Part shown: positions 1 through 11,614 of the stretch, piece by piece
Numbering within the stretch: position 1 is the first letter of the stretch
Layout: each line of letters opens with the position of its first letter
Origin: Poa pratensis
Taxonomy: Eukaryota > Streptophyta > Magnoliopsida > Poales > Poaceae
Direction: 5' to 3'
Assembly: GCA_947311845.1 (NCBI GenBank)
Contig: CAMZMU010000117.1
Coordinates: 77,958,451-78,022,450 of the forward strand
Length of the DNA stretch: 64,000 nucleotides
Program-made: the position numbers and the translations under genes
Notes under the pieces: model-generated
Told to the model about the DNA's origin: nothing
What the model saw: the letters and a program-made list of their open reading frames with translations, nothing else
The model's database searches: none

Positions 1-410
1 AGTGCGTCGGGTGACGGCCAGGATTTTCGAGTTAGACCTGTATGGCGCAGCCCCCGAGTGCTTCGGGTGCGGCCTAGGTTTGACTTAGACCTGTGCGGCG
101 CAGCCCCCGAGTGCTCGGGTGCGGCCAAGGATTTTCGAGTTAGACCTGTATGGCGCAGCCCCCGAGTGCTTCGGGTGCGGCCTAGGTTTGACTTAGACCT
201 GTGCGGCGCAGCCCCCGAGTGCTTCGGGTGGCGGCCAAGGATTTTCGAGTTACCTGTATGGCGCAGCCCCCGAGTGCTCGGGTGCGGCCTAGGTTTGACT
301 TAGACCTGTGCGGCGCAGCCCCCGAGTGCTTCGGGTGGCGGCCTAGGATTTCGAGTTGACCTGTATGGCGCAGCCCCCGAGTGCGTCGGGTGGGCCTAGG
401 TTTATGTTGC
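1..410. repeat. 54-bp tandem repeat array (7 copies, two alternating subtypes)
   Basis: The core GCGCAGCCCCCGAGTG recurs at about 45, 99, 153, 206, 261, 313 and 368, a period of 52-55 bp. Odd and even copies differ: one spacer reads ATTTTCGAGTTAGACCTG, the other TTTGACTTAGACCTG, so the true unit is a ~108-bp dimer. The array lies downstream of the integrase frame of the minus-strand Gypsy element, so it is probably part of that element's 3' untranslated region. It runs off the left edge, so its full length is unknown. Confidence 0.85.
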
Positions 411-505
411 TTTTTGACTAAAAAAGTAAAGGGGAGAGCTTGTTCCACAAATCACTTCATTGATTTTTGCGAGCAGGCCGCCTCATTAAAACCCTTCCAG
501 TCCCC

Positions 506-1030
506 TCAGGTACCCTGGTAAGGGAAAGAGTGCGTCTGGAACCTGCCGCCTCTTGACATGTACTTTGTTACAAGGGGGAGTCGATTAGGCGTAGAAGCGG
601 CGCAGTTGCGCAACGTTCCACGGGTTGTGCAGACTGTCCCCGTCTTCGAGTCCTTCAGGCGGTAAGCTCCGCCGCCGATTGCCTCTGTCACGATGTATGG
701 ACCCTCCCACGGGGAGGCGAGTTTGTGCACCTTCTTCTGTTTGAGGCGGAGGACAAGGTCGCCAGGGACGAACGCTCTGGGCCGCAGTCGCCGCCCGTGG
801 TAGTTGCGTAAGTCTTGCTGATACACGGCTGTGCGGGTAAGGGCGATGTCGCGTGCTTCGTCCAGGGTATCCATGTCGTCCTCGAGTGCTTCTTCTGCGT
901 CGGACTCGTCGTAGCCACCACTCGGGGCGCGTCGAACTTGATGTCGCACGGCATGATTGCTTCTGCGCCGTAGACCATGAAGAATGGCGTGTACTGAGTG
1001 GATCTGTTTGGCGTAGTGCGCAGACTCCAC
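506..1030 (-). pseudogene. Gypsy integrase C-terminal region (frame remnant)
   Basis: An open stretch of 174 codons continues the integrase after a frame change. It contains the linker and the SH3-like C-terminal DNA-binding part: 'PGDLVLRLKQ' followed by 'SPWEGPYIV' and 'GGGAYRL'. These are the conserved strings after the catalytic core of plant Gypsy integrases. The apparent start methionine is incidental. Upstream (higher coordinates) the frame is broken near 1125. This is a decayed part of the element, not an independent gene. Confidence 0.75.
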
Positions 1031-1112
1031 AGCACAGATGGCAGCTCTTCAACCCAGGCGCCTGCAGCGCGCCTCAATGGTACTCGCAGGCGCTTCTTGA
1101 TGCCCTTGCAGA

Positions 1113-2640
1113 CTAAGCCATTGGCCTTTTCGACTGTCCGTTGGACTGCGGGTGCGAGACAGATGCGTAGTTGAGCTTGATGCCTTGCTCGGAGCAGAAG
1201 TCCTTGAACTCTTCGGCTGTGAAGTTCGTGCCGTTGTCGGTGATGATGCTGTGCGGCACTCCAAACCTGAAGATGATCGACCTGATGAAGTTAACTGCCG
1301 AGGAGGCAGTCGAACTTGTATAGGCACGCTTCGATCCACTTCGTGAACTTGTCGACTGCCACCAAGAGATGCGTGTGTCCTCCCGGCGAGGACTTCTTGA
1401 GTGGACCCACCATGTCGAGCCCCCATTGAGCGAAGGGCCAGGCGAGTGGATGGTCTTTAGTGCTGATGCTGGTGCGTGCGGCTTGTTGGCGAACTCCTGG
1501 CAGCCGAGACATTTCCTCACGAGTTCTTCTGCGTCTTGCATTGCGGTGGGCCAGTAGAACCCGGCTCGTAAGGCTTTGGCCACTAAGGCTCGACTGCTGG
1601 CGTGGTGCCCGCAGATGCCAGCGTGGATCTCGAGTAAGATGGCTTGACCGTCGACTGGGTCGATGCACCTTTGGAGGACTCCCGAGATGCTTCGCTTGTA
1701 GAGCTCCCCGTTGATGACGGTGAAGCCCTTGGAGCGGCGGATGACGCGCTTGGCTTCGACTGGGTTTGTTGGCACCCTCTGCTGCAGTATGTAAGCCAGG
1801 TATGGGCTCGTCCATGTGGGCTCGATCAGCATCACCTCCATAGGCTCCTTCTCCGTGCTGGGCGGGTCGGCGGTGCTCGTTGTCGATGTAGAGGATCCGG
1901 CGCGGGCCGGAGCTTGACGAGCGTTGCGTGATGCACTCGAGGAAGACTCCGGGTGGCACCGGCGCTTTGTTTGAGCCCAGGTTGGCGAGGGTGTCGGCTT
2001 CCTCGTTGCTCTCGCGGCCGACGTGCCGCAGCTCGCAGCCGTCGAAGGTGCCTTCCAGCTGGTTGTACAGGTCCCTGTAGGCGATCATGTTGTCGGCGAT
2101 GGCGTCACATTGCTTCATGGTTTGTTGCACGACGAGGTAGGAGTCTCCGTAGATCATGAGGTGAGTGGCGCCGCAGTTCTTGGCCATCCGCATGCCGTGG
2201 ATCAGGGCCTCGTACTCTGCCTCGTTGTTGGAGGGCGTTGGGAAGTTCATCTGCAGCACGTACCTCAGCTTGTCGCCTTTGGGTGAGATGAGGACGACTC
2301 CCGCCCCTGCTGATCTGAACTTTTGGAGCCGTCGAAGTACATTGTCCATGCGTTGGACAGGTCGGGTACGTCTGGTAGCTGGGCCTCTATCCACTCGGTG
2401 GTGAACTCTGGAAGCACCTGGGCCTTGATTGACTTCGGGTGCGCGTACTTCAGCCCCCAGGGCCCTAGCTCAACAACCCACTTGGCGACTCGTCCTGTCG
2501 CGGCTTGGTTGGTGAGGATGTCGGAGAGCCCGGAGGAGCTTACTACCGTGATGGAGTGCTCGGAGAAGTAGTGGACGACCTTCCTTGATGTCATGAAGAC
2601 TCCGTATGCTAGCTTCTGGTAGTGCGGGTACCGCTGCTTG
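1113..2640 (-). pseudogene. Gypsy RNase H and integrase zinc finger/core (broken)
   Basis: On the minus strand, RNase H is visible at about 2360-1950: 'MYFDGS', then 'NNEAEYEALIHGM' (catalytic Glu), 'IYGDSYLVV' (catalytic Asp) and 'NEEADTLANL'. The integrase zinc finger follows at about 1660-1480, with His-His around 'GHHASSRAL' and the cysteine pair 'CLGCQ'. The core follows with 'GLDMVGPL' and 'ITDNGTNF', the first two catalytic aspartates. The parts lie in overlapping frames, so several indels separate them. A one-base loss falls at the 'SNGQ' motif, just before the position of the catalytic glutamate. The copy is therefore inactive. Confidence 0.8.
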
Positions 2641-2647
2641 GACAAGG

Positions 2648-4558
2648 TTAGCACCTCACTGAGGTAGTAGACGGGCGCTGAACAGGGTAACTGTGTCCTT
2701 CTTCTTCTCGTTCGACTACGAGTACCGTGCTGACCACCCTGTTCGTGGCTGACACGTAGAGGTATAGCGGCTCGTTCTCCAGTGGCGCCACCAGTACTGG
2801 GGAAGTCGTGAGTGTTTTCTTGAGTTGGTCGAACGCGACTTGCGCTTCTTCTGTCCACTCGAACTTGTCTGTCTTTTTCATCAGTTGGTAGAAAGGCAGG
2901 GCCTTTTCTCCCAACTTACTTATGAACCGGCTGAGAGCTGCGACTCGGCCGGCTAGGCTTGCACTTGGTCGGTGCTGGCATTGCGAGTATGTTTTGCACC
3001 TTCTCGGGTTGGCTTCGATTCCTCTTGCAGAGACGAGGTACCCGAGCAGTTCTCCGGCTGGCACGCCGAAGACACACTTGTCCGGGTTCAGCTTGATCTG
3101 ATACTCGTTGAGGGCGGCGAAGACCTTGCGGAGGTCGGCGATGAGAGTGTCCTCCGTTCGAGTGGTGACGACTATGTCGTCGACGTAGACTTGGACGATC
3201 TCTCCGATTAGCCCCTTTAGGCAGGCTTGCATTGTGCGCTGGTACGTGGCTCCAGCGTTCTTCAACCCGAAGGGCATCGTCTGGTAGCAGAAGACGCCAT
3301 GGGTGTGATGAATGCAGTCTTCTCTTCATCGTCGACGTTCATCCTGATCTGCTGGTACCCTGAGTAGGCGTCCAGGAAGGATAGGCGTGCGCAGCCTGCA
3401 GTCGAGTCGATGATCTGGTCTATCCGCGGAGCGGGAAATGGTCCTTGGGGCAGCATTTGTTGAGGGCGGTGAAGTCGACGCACATGCGGAGTTTCTTCGT
3501 CTTCTTCTTCTCCACCAGGACGGGTTCGCTACCCAGTCCGAGTCCTTGATCTCTCGGATGAATTTAGCGTGGAGCAGTCGATCGATCTCCTTGCTTATTT
3601 CGTCTCGTTTGGGTCCTGAAAGCGTCGCATGGTCTGCTTGACGGGTTGGCGTCCTTGTGGACGCGTAAAGAGTGCTCGGCGAGGTTCCTGGGTATGCCTG
3701 GCATGTCAGAAGGTTGCCAGGCGAAGATCTCCCAGTTCTCACGTAGAAACTCGACGAGCGCGCTTTCCTATGCGATAGGCAGCTCGACGACACTTTGACT
3801 GTCTTGTTTGCGTCCGTCGGGTGGACCTGATGAGTTGTTGTGTCGTCAGTCGTGTTGAAGGCGGCGTCCTTGGCTGGCTTCTTGCGTGGCGGGAAGATGG
3901 TTTTGTCGTTGTCGACTGCCATCGCCTCGAAGTGCTCTTCCATTCCGAAGAACTCGGAGATCTTGCTGAACTCGCGGTCGCAGCTGTTGGAGCGGTCGAA
4001 GTCGCCGTGCACCGTGATGACGCCCTTGGGTCCAGGCATCTTGAGCATGAGGTAGGCGTAGTGAGGTACCGCCATGAATCTGGCAAAGGTTGGGCGCCCG
4101 AGTATCGCGTGGTACTGCGACTTCCAGTCGACTACCTCGAAGTCGATCGACTCCCTCTTGAAGTTTTCGGGTGTGCCGAAGATGACGTCGAGTGTGATCG
4201 TTCCCATGGGCGTGACTGCTTGCCCTGGTACTATGCCATGGAAGGTGGTCTCTGATGCCGCCAAGTTTGTCGTTGGCCTGTTTATCCTTCTGAGGGTGTC
4301 GGCAAAGATGATGTTGATGCCGCTGCCTCCGTCCATGAACACCTTTTTCAGGGTGTAATCTCCGATCAGAGCTTCGACTACCAGAGCGGCGTGCCCGGGT
4401 CGTGGTACTGCAGGCGGGTGATCTGCTCTGGAGAACGTGATTGGTGTCTCTGACCCTCTCAGGTAGTCGGGTACTGCAGGTGGACAGGTGATGGCCTGGA
4501 AAACTTGGCGAGTGATGATCTTCTGGGTCCTGTTTGAGGGGCGCCCCTTCTGTATCAT
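2648..4558 (-). pseudogene. Gypsy protease and reverse transcriptase region (broken)
   Basis: A 410-codon frame (4558-3326) carries a retroviral-type aspartic protease, with the active-site string 'VFMDGGSGINII' near residue 85 and 'ILGRPTF' about 80 residues later. Its N-terminal part, 'FSRADH...HAALVVEALI', is typical of plant Gypsy Gag-Pol junctions. The reverse transcriptase follows in shifted frames: 'MPFGLKNAGATYQR' near 3277-3240 and the catalytic 'YVDDIVV' near 3170, then the thumb motif 'LNPDKCVFG'. The frame changes at about 3330 and again at about 2700, where RNase H begins. All domains are recognisable but the polyprotein is interrupted. Confidence 0.8.
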
Positions 4559-4869
4559 GTTGAGTTGTCCGCGTGCCGCTGGATATGCGTCTGGACCACT
4601 GGTGGGGCATCTTGCTGCGGCTGCTGCTGCTGCTGTGGAAAGGCTCCCGCCGCCTGTGCTGGATTAGCGACTGCGGGTGCGGGTGCTGCCTGGATGGCCA
4701 GCTGCGCGTGGCTGCGCTGCGGGTGCTGGAGTGACTATCTTCTGCATGGCTTCGTATATCTTGCGTGCCTTTCGACAGTCCTTCAACAGGTGGTTGGATC
4801 CCCACTTGCCCGTTTCCGGGTTCCTGAACATGTGGTGCCTGCAGGGTTGTTCCAGCTCTTCCGCTGGGC

Positions 4870-6152
4870 TCAGTGTGCGTTTCTGCCACTCGCGTTTATG
4901 GCCTCCGTCGCTGCGGTAGCTGCTGCCGCCGCTTCGGTTGTATTGCCCTGGCTGTATTGGCGACTCTGGTCACCGCCGCTTCGACTGTACTGTACATGGC
5001 TGTATTGGCGACTGCTGTCGCGCGCTTCATCCTCACGGGGGGTTTGGAATCCCGCCGCTACTAACTCGATTGAGTCGTTGCCGTTGTAACGCGGCTTCTT
5101 CTTGTGGCGTCCTTCTCGCCAGTTGCTTGGTCCGGCTTCGTCCTTCGGGGAGTAGCGTGAACTATCGCGGACCGAGTCCTCTCCGTCTGCCCACTGGTTG
5201 GCTATCTTCATGACCTCGATCATGTTCTTCGGCCGGAGCCTACCAAACTCCTCGCGGAGGTCGCGGCGGGAGACGCCGTGCATGAAGGCATCCATCACTC
5301 GGTCCTCCGAGGCGGTCTCCATGGTGTTGCGGAGCAGGGTCCAACGCTGGATGTACGACCGGAGCGGCTCGTCTCGTCCTTGCTTGCATGCTTGTAGCTC
5401 GACGAAAGTCGTCGGTCTCGAGTACGTCCCCAGGAAGCTCTTAACGAAGGCCTCCGCGAACTCGTCCCACGTCCTGAAGGCGTTCTTGGGTTGAGTGTTT
5501 AGCCACCCGCGTGCAGAGCCCGTGAGCATCAGCTGGATGTACTGCATGGCCGTAGTCGAAGTACCGCCCTGGCAACTGCAGGCTATGAGGTAGTCTTCTA
5601 GCCAGAGTCTCGGGTCCTGCTTCCCGTCGTACTTGACTGCTTCTGCCGTGAGCTTGAAGCCCTTGGGCATTCTTGTGTCGCGGATGTTGAAGCTGAAGCA
5701 TGCGGCGCCGCATGGCTCGAAGTCGCCGTCATTGCGGTCGTCAGTATTGGGCGTGCTGACCGTCCGCTGGGTGCGGCTGCGGTCCACCGTCCTCTGTGTG
5801 ATGACGTTGCGGAGGTCTTCGCCTGGCTGCGGTTGTCGCAGTTGTCTTGCCGCCGGGCCTGCGAGTGCTGCGGGCTCGCGGTCGCGGCGATCCGATCTTC
5901 TCGCACCTTTTCTGTCGGCGCCTTGTTCATCAGAGCTTCTTCGACTGCCTTGATAGACATGATCTGCTGCTTGTGGAGGAGAGCGCGCGAGTCGCCCTCG
6001 GGCGGCTGCGTCAGCCGCAGGTATGTTTCGACTGCCATGAGCGCGGCTCCGGGCGTTTTGGGGACGGGTATCCCGTCTGCGTCTTCGCTCATGTATGATG
6101 ATTCGAGGTTGCGGGTGACTCTAGCGCGGTCGGCCTCCGTCATCAGGGGCAC
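4870..6152 (-). pseudogene. Gypsy gag (retrotrans_gag domain), frameshifted
   Basis: Two overlapping frames, 6152-5598 and 5787-4870, make up Gag. The second holds the capsid-like retrotrans_gag domain: 'YDGKQDPRLWLEDYL', 'YIQLMLTGSARGWL', 'FVKSFLGTY', 'LRSYIQRW' and 'VMDAFMHGV'. A degenerate zinc knuckle with the spacing Cys-His-His-Cys lies just beyond, at about 4849-4812, in another frame. The need to switch frames between 5787 and 5598, and again before the knuckle, shows decay. Gag would have formed the virus-like particle that packages the element RNA. Confidence 0.75.
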
Positions 6153-7336
6153 GGTGCTCTGTGGCGCCTTGCTCCTTGTGAGACCTCTGTTGAGGCAGTG
6201 AATGAGTAAGCGGCCCTCCTGGCGCTCGACGCGTCAGCCTCCTCCTTGCGTCGGAGTAGCTCGGCCTTCTCTGCGCGGAGTCGTTCGCCTTCCTTCCGTA
6301 GCAGGTACTGGACCGCCATAAGGTCCTCCCGGGGTGCGTCTGGTGGGGGGTACGTGCCGTCCTCGACGTGCTTCAGGGCTCTGATTGCTATCTCTCGGGT
6401 GATGGTGAGCCGCGTCACCTGGTCCGGCATGACCACCTCCAGTGGGTATGCGGGTTCGTCGCCGTTGCCCTGCGTCGGGCCGATCATGAAGACTTGCGCG
6501 GGGTATGTCTGGGGAGTGGGCCGGGTGCTGCCACTGCTGCTTCCTTCGTCCGAGCCGTGCTCGGAGCCGAAAATGGACGCAACGTGGTGGGTACCACAGT
6601 CGCTGCCGAGGCTCCTTCCCTGGAGTTCGCGATCTCCGCCGCTGACGCGAGGAGTGATGTCGCCGTCGTCGACGCGGGCGCGATTGGCTTGTTGACGATC
6701 TTGTAAGTTGATGGAGACGCGAGTGGCGTGGGTAGAACGACGCGACTTCCGTCGCGCGCGAAGGTGTGGTCGACGTAGTCGAAGTTGACGTAGATCTTGG
6801 CCTTGCCAGCGACGCGATCGAGGTAGTCGAAGTAGACTCGATCCGCGCGGTGGTCGTCGAGGTGGTCGATGTAGTCGTAGCCGATGCGATCTCCTTGACG
6901 GCGGAGACGCTGATGGCGTGGCCGTGTTGGGCGCGATCTCTGCCGCAGCGGAGGCGGTCGGTGTAGTCGAGGCGGATGCGATCTTCTCAGCAGTCGAAGA
7001 TGCTGTCGCCGCAGTCGCAGCAGATGCGATCTCCGCAGCAGGTGGGGGCGTGGTTGGGGCAGTCGCGGCAGATGCGGGTGCTACCACCGCGCGCGGTGCG
7101 ATCGCCGTGGATCTGAGTACTCCACAGCTGTCTACGAAGTAGTGCATGGTACCGAAGGTGAGGCACATACCTACATGCAGATCGGCGTACACCGAGCGGT
7201 GGGCCGGCGGGTGGAAGGTGTACTCGAAGGAGCCGAAGCAGATTGGCTCCTTGGTGATGCAGACGTCGGTCTTCAAAGTCGATGGGCCGGTGCGACCATG
7301 GTTCCAGCGCTCGTTCTTTCCCACAGACGGCGCCAA
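6143..7336 (-). other. Gypsy leader / N-terminal gag open frame (397 codons)
   Basis: A long open frame runs from just inside the primer binding site to gag. Its first half is an Ala/Pro/Thr-rich low-complexity run produced by a GC-rich repeat (CGCAGCAG-type, about 6750-7100) and probably is not translated. Its C-terminal third looks real: 'TYPPPDAPREDLMAVQYLLRKEGERLRAEKAELLRRKEEAD' shows heptad-like charge and may form a coiled coil before the gag domain. It overlaps the following gag frame by ten bases. It is best read as leader plus the N-terminus of Gag. Confidence 0.5.
7318..7335 (-). promoter_or_regulatory. Primer binding site of the minus-strand Gypsy element
   Basis: On the minus strand the string TGGCGCCGTCTGTGGGAA starts two bases after the LTR end. 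The TGGCGCC core matches a tRNA 3' end, as seen at the PBS of plant Tat/Athila-type elements. It fixes the orientation and the inner LTR border. Confidence 0.7.
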
Positions 7337-7337
7337 T

Positions 7338-7792
7338 TGACGAGGTGTGGACTCGGCAAATCCCTGGGTTGTGTACCCCGGGTTGATTGAGGGGAGAGAG
7401 ATGAGCGCTGGTGATCACGACGGCTGACAAGCAAGGCGTTTACCCAGGTTCAGGCTCCCGGAGGATAACACCCTACTTCCTGCTTGTCTGGTATTGAATG
7501 GCGAGTTGTGGCTACAATGGCGAGATGGCAATCTCGCTAGGGTTTGTGGTGGCGGCTATGAGCGTACCCTAGACGAAGGACCCTCCTAGCCTTTATATGG
7601 TAGGCTAGGTCTCAGGTGAACGGTGCCGATGGCGCTTACAAGATGATAGGAGTCGCATGACCTATCCGTCGACTATCTTGGGCCGCACATCGTCCTCCTT
7701 GGGCCTTCCTTGGGCCCTCGTCATAAGGCTGACAGGCTTGGCGTGACCCAGGTGTCCCCACCGTGGGGCAGTCGAAGAGTGACCCCACGACA
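7338..7792 (-). repeat. 5' LTR of the Gypsy element
   Basis: On the plus strand the segment begins TGACGAGG, two bases from the PBS, and I place its outer end at ...CCCACGACA, giving a 455-bp LTR bounded by TG and CA. The outer border is inferred from the CA dinucleotide only, because the partner LTR is outside the window. It contains a TATA-like TTTATATGG (7591-7599), though on the strand opposite to element transcription. Confidence 0.5.
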
Positions 7793-8951
7793 GGATCTCA
7801 CCTCACCCTCGCTTGGCTCATTTGGTAGTTGCTCACCCGCGTACCGCGTGCAGCTCAACTGGGAGCAGCTTGCCCATACCCTGGCCTGCTCGCACGCCCT
7901 CGGGTCCAACCTAGCTAGTATCAGACCGAGCTCCCCAATTCCCGCCACGGCGCCACCCCCTCCCGGTTCCGCCGCCAGTTATCCGGTCTCCCCATTGTCG
8001 CCGATCTGCGCAAGGAAGAAGACGCCTATAGTGATAGTTAATCCCATATGTCATTGTGATATACACATGATTTGGCAGTATGGTTTTAGGGATGCTTGCA
8101 GAGCTGATTTCTTTTATGGATTGCTAAACCTTCTCTCCTATTGCTAAAACCGTTTCGGCAATTAAAAAATAGCAATGCTCTTGGACATTTTTTTATTGTG
8201 AACATCCTAAATGCACGAGATGACCTCGGGTTTCTGCCTCCTAGTGAGATTCGAGTACTTTTTATGTTTTGTTCTAATTTGCTTTTCTCTTTTGGCTTTG
8301 CTTAGTTTTGTCTTCATAGGTTAAAAACATCTATTTGCAAACCTGAACCGCATCGGTCAAAATTCAAATATGTTGAAAAAACTGCAGCCTCTGAACTGGG
8401 TGACATTGGCAAGCTTTGTTTCTCGTGCTTCCACGCCAGTCGGGGCATCCCGACATAGATTAACCTCGTGGAGCCGTCGTGTGTACTGGGGGAGAGGGTG
8501 AGCGGGGAGACAACATGGGGAAAGTCGGGGAATCGGAAGAAAAAGAGTGAGGTGAACGAGGATAGTTCTGCTCGATAGGACGAGTAAAAGCTAACCCATC
8601 TAATTGTGGAATAATTCGGTATTGCGAGGAGGCGAGCTATGAGAGTCCAATTGTCCACCTTGTTAGGCCTAAACATGTATTTTGTTACAATTGCGAAGAG
8701 AGTGGTTCACTGATTTAGCTTGTATGATATTGCTTCCCCTTTTGCGAGCATGATAATTGTGTTCTCCTGTTGCAACGCATGGCCATGTATACTTGCTAAA
8801 GTCATATGTCAAACTTTATAATTGCTAGTATCTTTAATATATGGCCTTTGGACGTAGAAGAAACACTAGAAGGATAGGTGATCTCCGGACGGTGAGCGTC
8901 TTCAGCCCAAGAAAAAACATAGTTTCACGTACTCGGTTACGTCACGTACGT
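7793..8951. other. Intergenic region, no gene recognised
   Basis: The first 240 bases are GC-rich and may be more transposon sequence; the rest is AT-rich. Open frames here (7710-8147 plus, 8314-8676 minus) show no recognisable motif or splice context. The part nearest 8951 should hold the 3' untranslated region of the minus-strand DUF936-type gene. Confidence 0.5.
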
Positions 8952-11614
8952 CTATTTCCTCCGGTTGGTAGCAACGCCACCGTTTAGCGCGACGACCGCC
9001 GACTCGACGTGATCTAGCAGGTACCCGAAGATCTTCTTCCTCACCCGCTCGACGGCCTCACACCGCCGCAACCGGACCTCGTTGTCGTCCAGCCAGTCGT
9101 TCACCCTCTTGAGCTGCCCCAGCGTCCCGCCCACGTCGGCGTCGAGCAGCCGCTCCACGTGCCCAACAAACCACGCGCACATCTCCTCCCCGAGCTCGCT
9201 GGCCGCCGTCTCCAGCCACGTGGCGGTCTCCTCCTCCGCGGCGGCCGCCTGCCTTGGCGATCCCGTGTCGTTCTTCCTTGACGACGACGCGGCGGCGTAG
9301 AAGGAGAAAGGTGCCAGGTTGGAAGTGACCGCCGCGTGCAGCCACTCGCCGGCGTGGCCACCTCGTTTCTGCTGGTTGCCAAGGACGGCGGTGGAGCGGG
9401 TGATCGCGGCCTGGAGCGCGACGAACTCGTCCACGGTGTGCTGCGGCGACTTCTGGGCCGCGGAGGCGGTCAGATCCGCAAAGGCACTGTGGGAAGGAAT
9501 CCTGGTCAGTCTGTTATCATAGCAAAAAAAAAAAAATGAAGCTCACAAATGAGTGAAGATCAGTTTTTCACCTGAGACCCCTGAGCACAATCTCTGCAGC
9601 AGAACCCTCCTGCATGGCCTCAACAGCAGCCATCTCTGCAGCGTCCCTGTAATTCATGACTCCCTACACATCATACACCATTTTGAAAACAAGTCAGAAA
9701 TCTGGATGCACAACTCTGAGTTTCTGACGCAGAGCAACGCCATCTCAACTTGAAATTGCATCTAGACAGAAGTTTCTGAACGAACTGTACCGATCCCAGA
9801 GTCTGAAGGGCCGGCGGAAGTGATTCCCATGAGGCACCTCTCCTCGTGGCCGATGTCGAACGTGGAGGAGAAACCTTGACCATGTTATCCAGCGATACAA
9901 TGTTAGGAGGATCCTTCTCTCTGGTCTTGACTGCAATGCCGGGGCTTCTCTGCGCAGGCTTGTGAAGAACTTCCGGTTTAGGAGATGGATTGGGTTTTGC
10001 CTTAGTCCTGGAAATGATATTGGTCGTCTTGCTCTCTCTTTTCTGCAGGGTTTTCTCCTCTGCTGGCATTCTTCTTGGAACCTGAGGATATTTGGCGTTA
10101 CATCAAAGCGCTATTTCAGCTGTCATTGTGATCAACAATGTAGCAAATTATGGTTTTCAAGATGTGCCATTACTAGAACACAAAGAGCTCTTTTTTTATA
10201 TTAATATATTTCCTCTATCGAAAAAGAAAACTAGAAAACAGAGAGCTCTTTGATTCTGCAGGTTTATAAGAAGATTGGAACGTACTATGTATTACAGTAT
10301 CTTACACATATGCCTCGTTTGGCAGGCCGGGTTTGACATGTTTACGGTGTAAATTACCTTTAACACTGTCAGTTTGGACGTGTTTTCAGAAAGCGACCAT
10401 AGCCGACAGGAAATGATTCACTGACGAGTGAAACATATAATAGACAAGTTGGGGGCTGAGCCCAAAGACCATATGAAAAGGTAGAGATTATAGAACCATG
10501 AATCTTATTTTAGGTGCACCTAATTAGTTTTATGTTTCACTCAAAGATGAGTACTCAATCAACTAAAGGTGAACCACTCGATTATAGTAATCACAACAAT
10601 TAGCTGTTTGAAGCATTCTAACTGCCGTGGTTAGGAAAAATTGTTGTCATGTCCATCTCAAGAAAAGTTACATATGTCACCACTCACCACAGACTAACCA
10701 ATGCTACCTAGACATCTGAAAAGGGGAATGGTTGATGAGAAATCGCCAATAATAGTATTGTTTCATATAAGTTATCACCGACGAAACAAAAATATGGGGA
10801 AACGCTATCTCCACTTCAAGAAAATGTCATTTTACACTTTGCAAATTCTTTCAATGTACAAATTTGACCATAACTCTTTGCAGGGATACATCGGTGTATA
10901 AAACAAATACGACGTCGTTGAAATGTTTTCCATCTAGACAAGAATGTGATGAAACCTTGCACAGACTCAAATTTCTACCAAAAATGTTTTCCATCTAGAC
11001 AAGATGTTTACCAAGGGTGCCTACCGGAGTGCCGGTGATGGCAGGCAAGGCAGTCACCGGCAGATACAAACTTCATTCGCTTACGCGATCACCAAACAAG
11101 AGTTTTATAAGAACTTCTAGAAACATGCCACCGACGAACTCACCGAGGAACTCCGCGCCGGCGTCGTCGCCACCCGCTCGTTCCTCGCCGCCGCACTGAT
11201 GAGATCACCGGTCTCCCTTTCCTTCTGATCACCGGCGCTCCCTGTCAGCCCCCAGCTCCTCCTCATCCCGTTCGGTCCAGACTTGGGTCCTGAAGCCGAA
11301 GAAGGGCGTGCAGTCGCAGCCGGTGCAGGCGTCGACGTTGCCTTGGGCGCCTGCCGTGATGCCGAGAGCGAACTCCTCCTCCCCGCCGACGATGACGGCC
11401 GAGAAGAAGGTGCAGGTGCGGGCTGGGCAGGAAGAGCGAACCTCACGACGGCCGGCCTCCTGCCCGCGTGGACAGCGGCAGCATCCCTGTCGCCCTCGTT
11501 GACGCTTCTGAGCGAAGACGTGGACACGTTGAGCGAGGAAGACGATTTCCTGACGTCCAGCGACTCGAGTCGTCTGCGTGGTGGGACGAAGCTTGGTTTC
11601 CTGGGTTTCTCCAT
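8952..11614 (-). CDS. DUF936-type plant protein, lacking the usual N-terminal domain (462 aa, 4 exons)
   Basis: Exons on the minus strand: 11614-11144, 10081-9791, 9663-9572, 9486-8952. All introns are GT-AG, with phases 0, 0 and 2, and the joined frame is open for 462 residues. The second half matches the C-terminal part of plant DUF936 proteins: '[13 protein letters not shown]' at the end of exon 2, '[19 protein letters not shown]' in exon 3 and '[12 protein letters not shown]' in exon 4, followed by a helical tail. The first ~250 residues are Ser/Arg/Pro/Ala-rich and look disordered. DUF936 proteins normally begin with an OB-like domain that I cannot find here or up to 13100. The codon before the ATG region is an in-frame TAG unless an upstream exon is spliced in, so either the gene is 5'-truncated or it is a short paralogue. 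Function unknown; nuclear or microtubule roles are only suggested for relatives. Confidence 0.75.
10082..11143 (-). other. Intron 1 of the DUF936-type gene
   Basis: A 1.06-kb intron bounded by GTGAGT (donor, 11143-11138) and ...CCTCAG (acceptor, 10084-10082). It is AT-rich. I see no transposon termini or coding motif in it; a short duplicated phrase, TTTTCCATCTAGACAAGA, occurs at about 10927 and 10986. Confidence 0.6.

Larger units (their letters stand above)
1..7792 (-). mobile_element. Gypsy (RLG, Tat-like) LTR retrotransposon, degenerate, 3' end outside window
   Basis: Read on the minus strand the order is 5' LTR (7792-7338), primer binding site, leader, gag, protease, reverse transcriptase, RNase H, integrase, tandem repeat. 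RT before integrase defines the Gypsy order. The coding region is split over several frames by small indels, so this copy cannot make a full polyprotein. The Tat-like assignment rests on the long leader and the style of the integrase and RNase H motifs, not on a search. The 3' LTR must lie left of the window. Confidence 0.85.

Noticed and set aside
1..410. CRISPR-like regular repeat
   Set aside because: Units are head-to-tail without unique spacers, inside a plant retrotransposon.
3846..4889. 347-codon minus-strand frame overlapping the Gypsy protease
   Set aside because: It is a shifted register of the protease region with His/Arg-rich composition; the protease motifs are in the other frame.
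9058..9345. Antisense and shifted GC-rich frames over the last DUF936-type exon
   Set aside because: The spliced frame ending at 8952 has family motifs; these are composition shadows.
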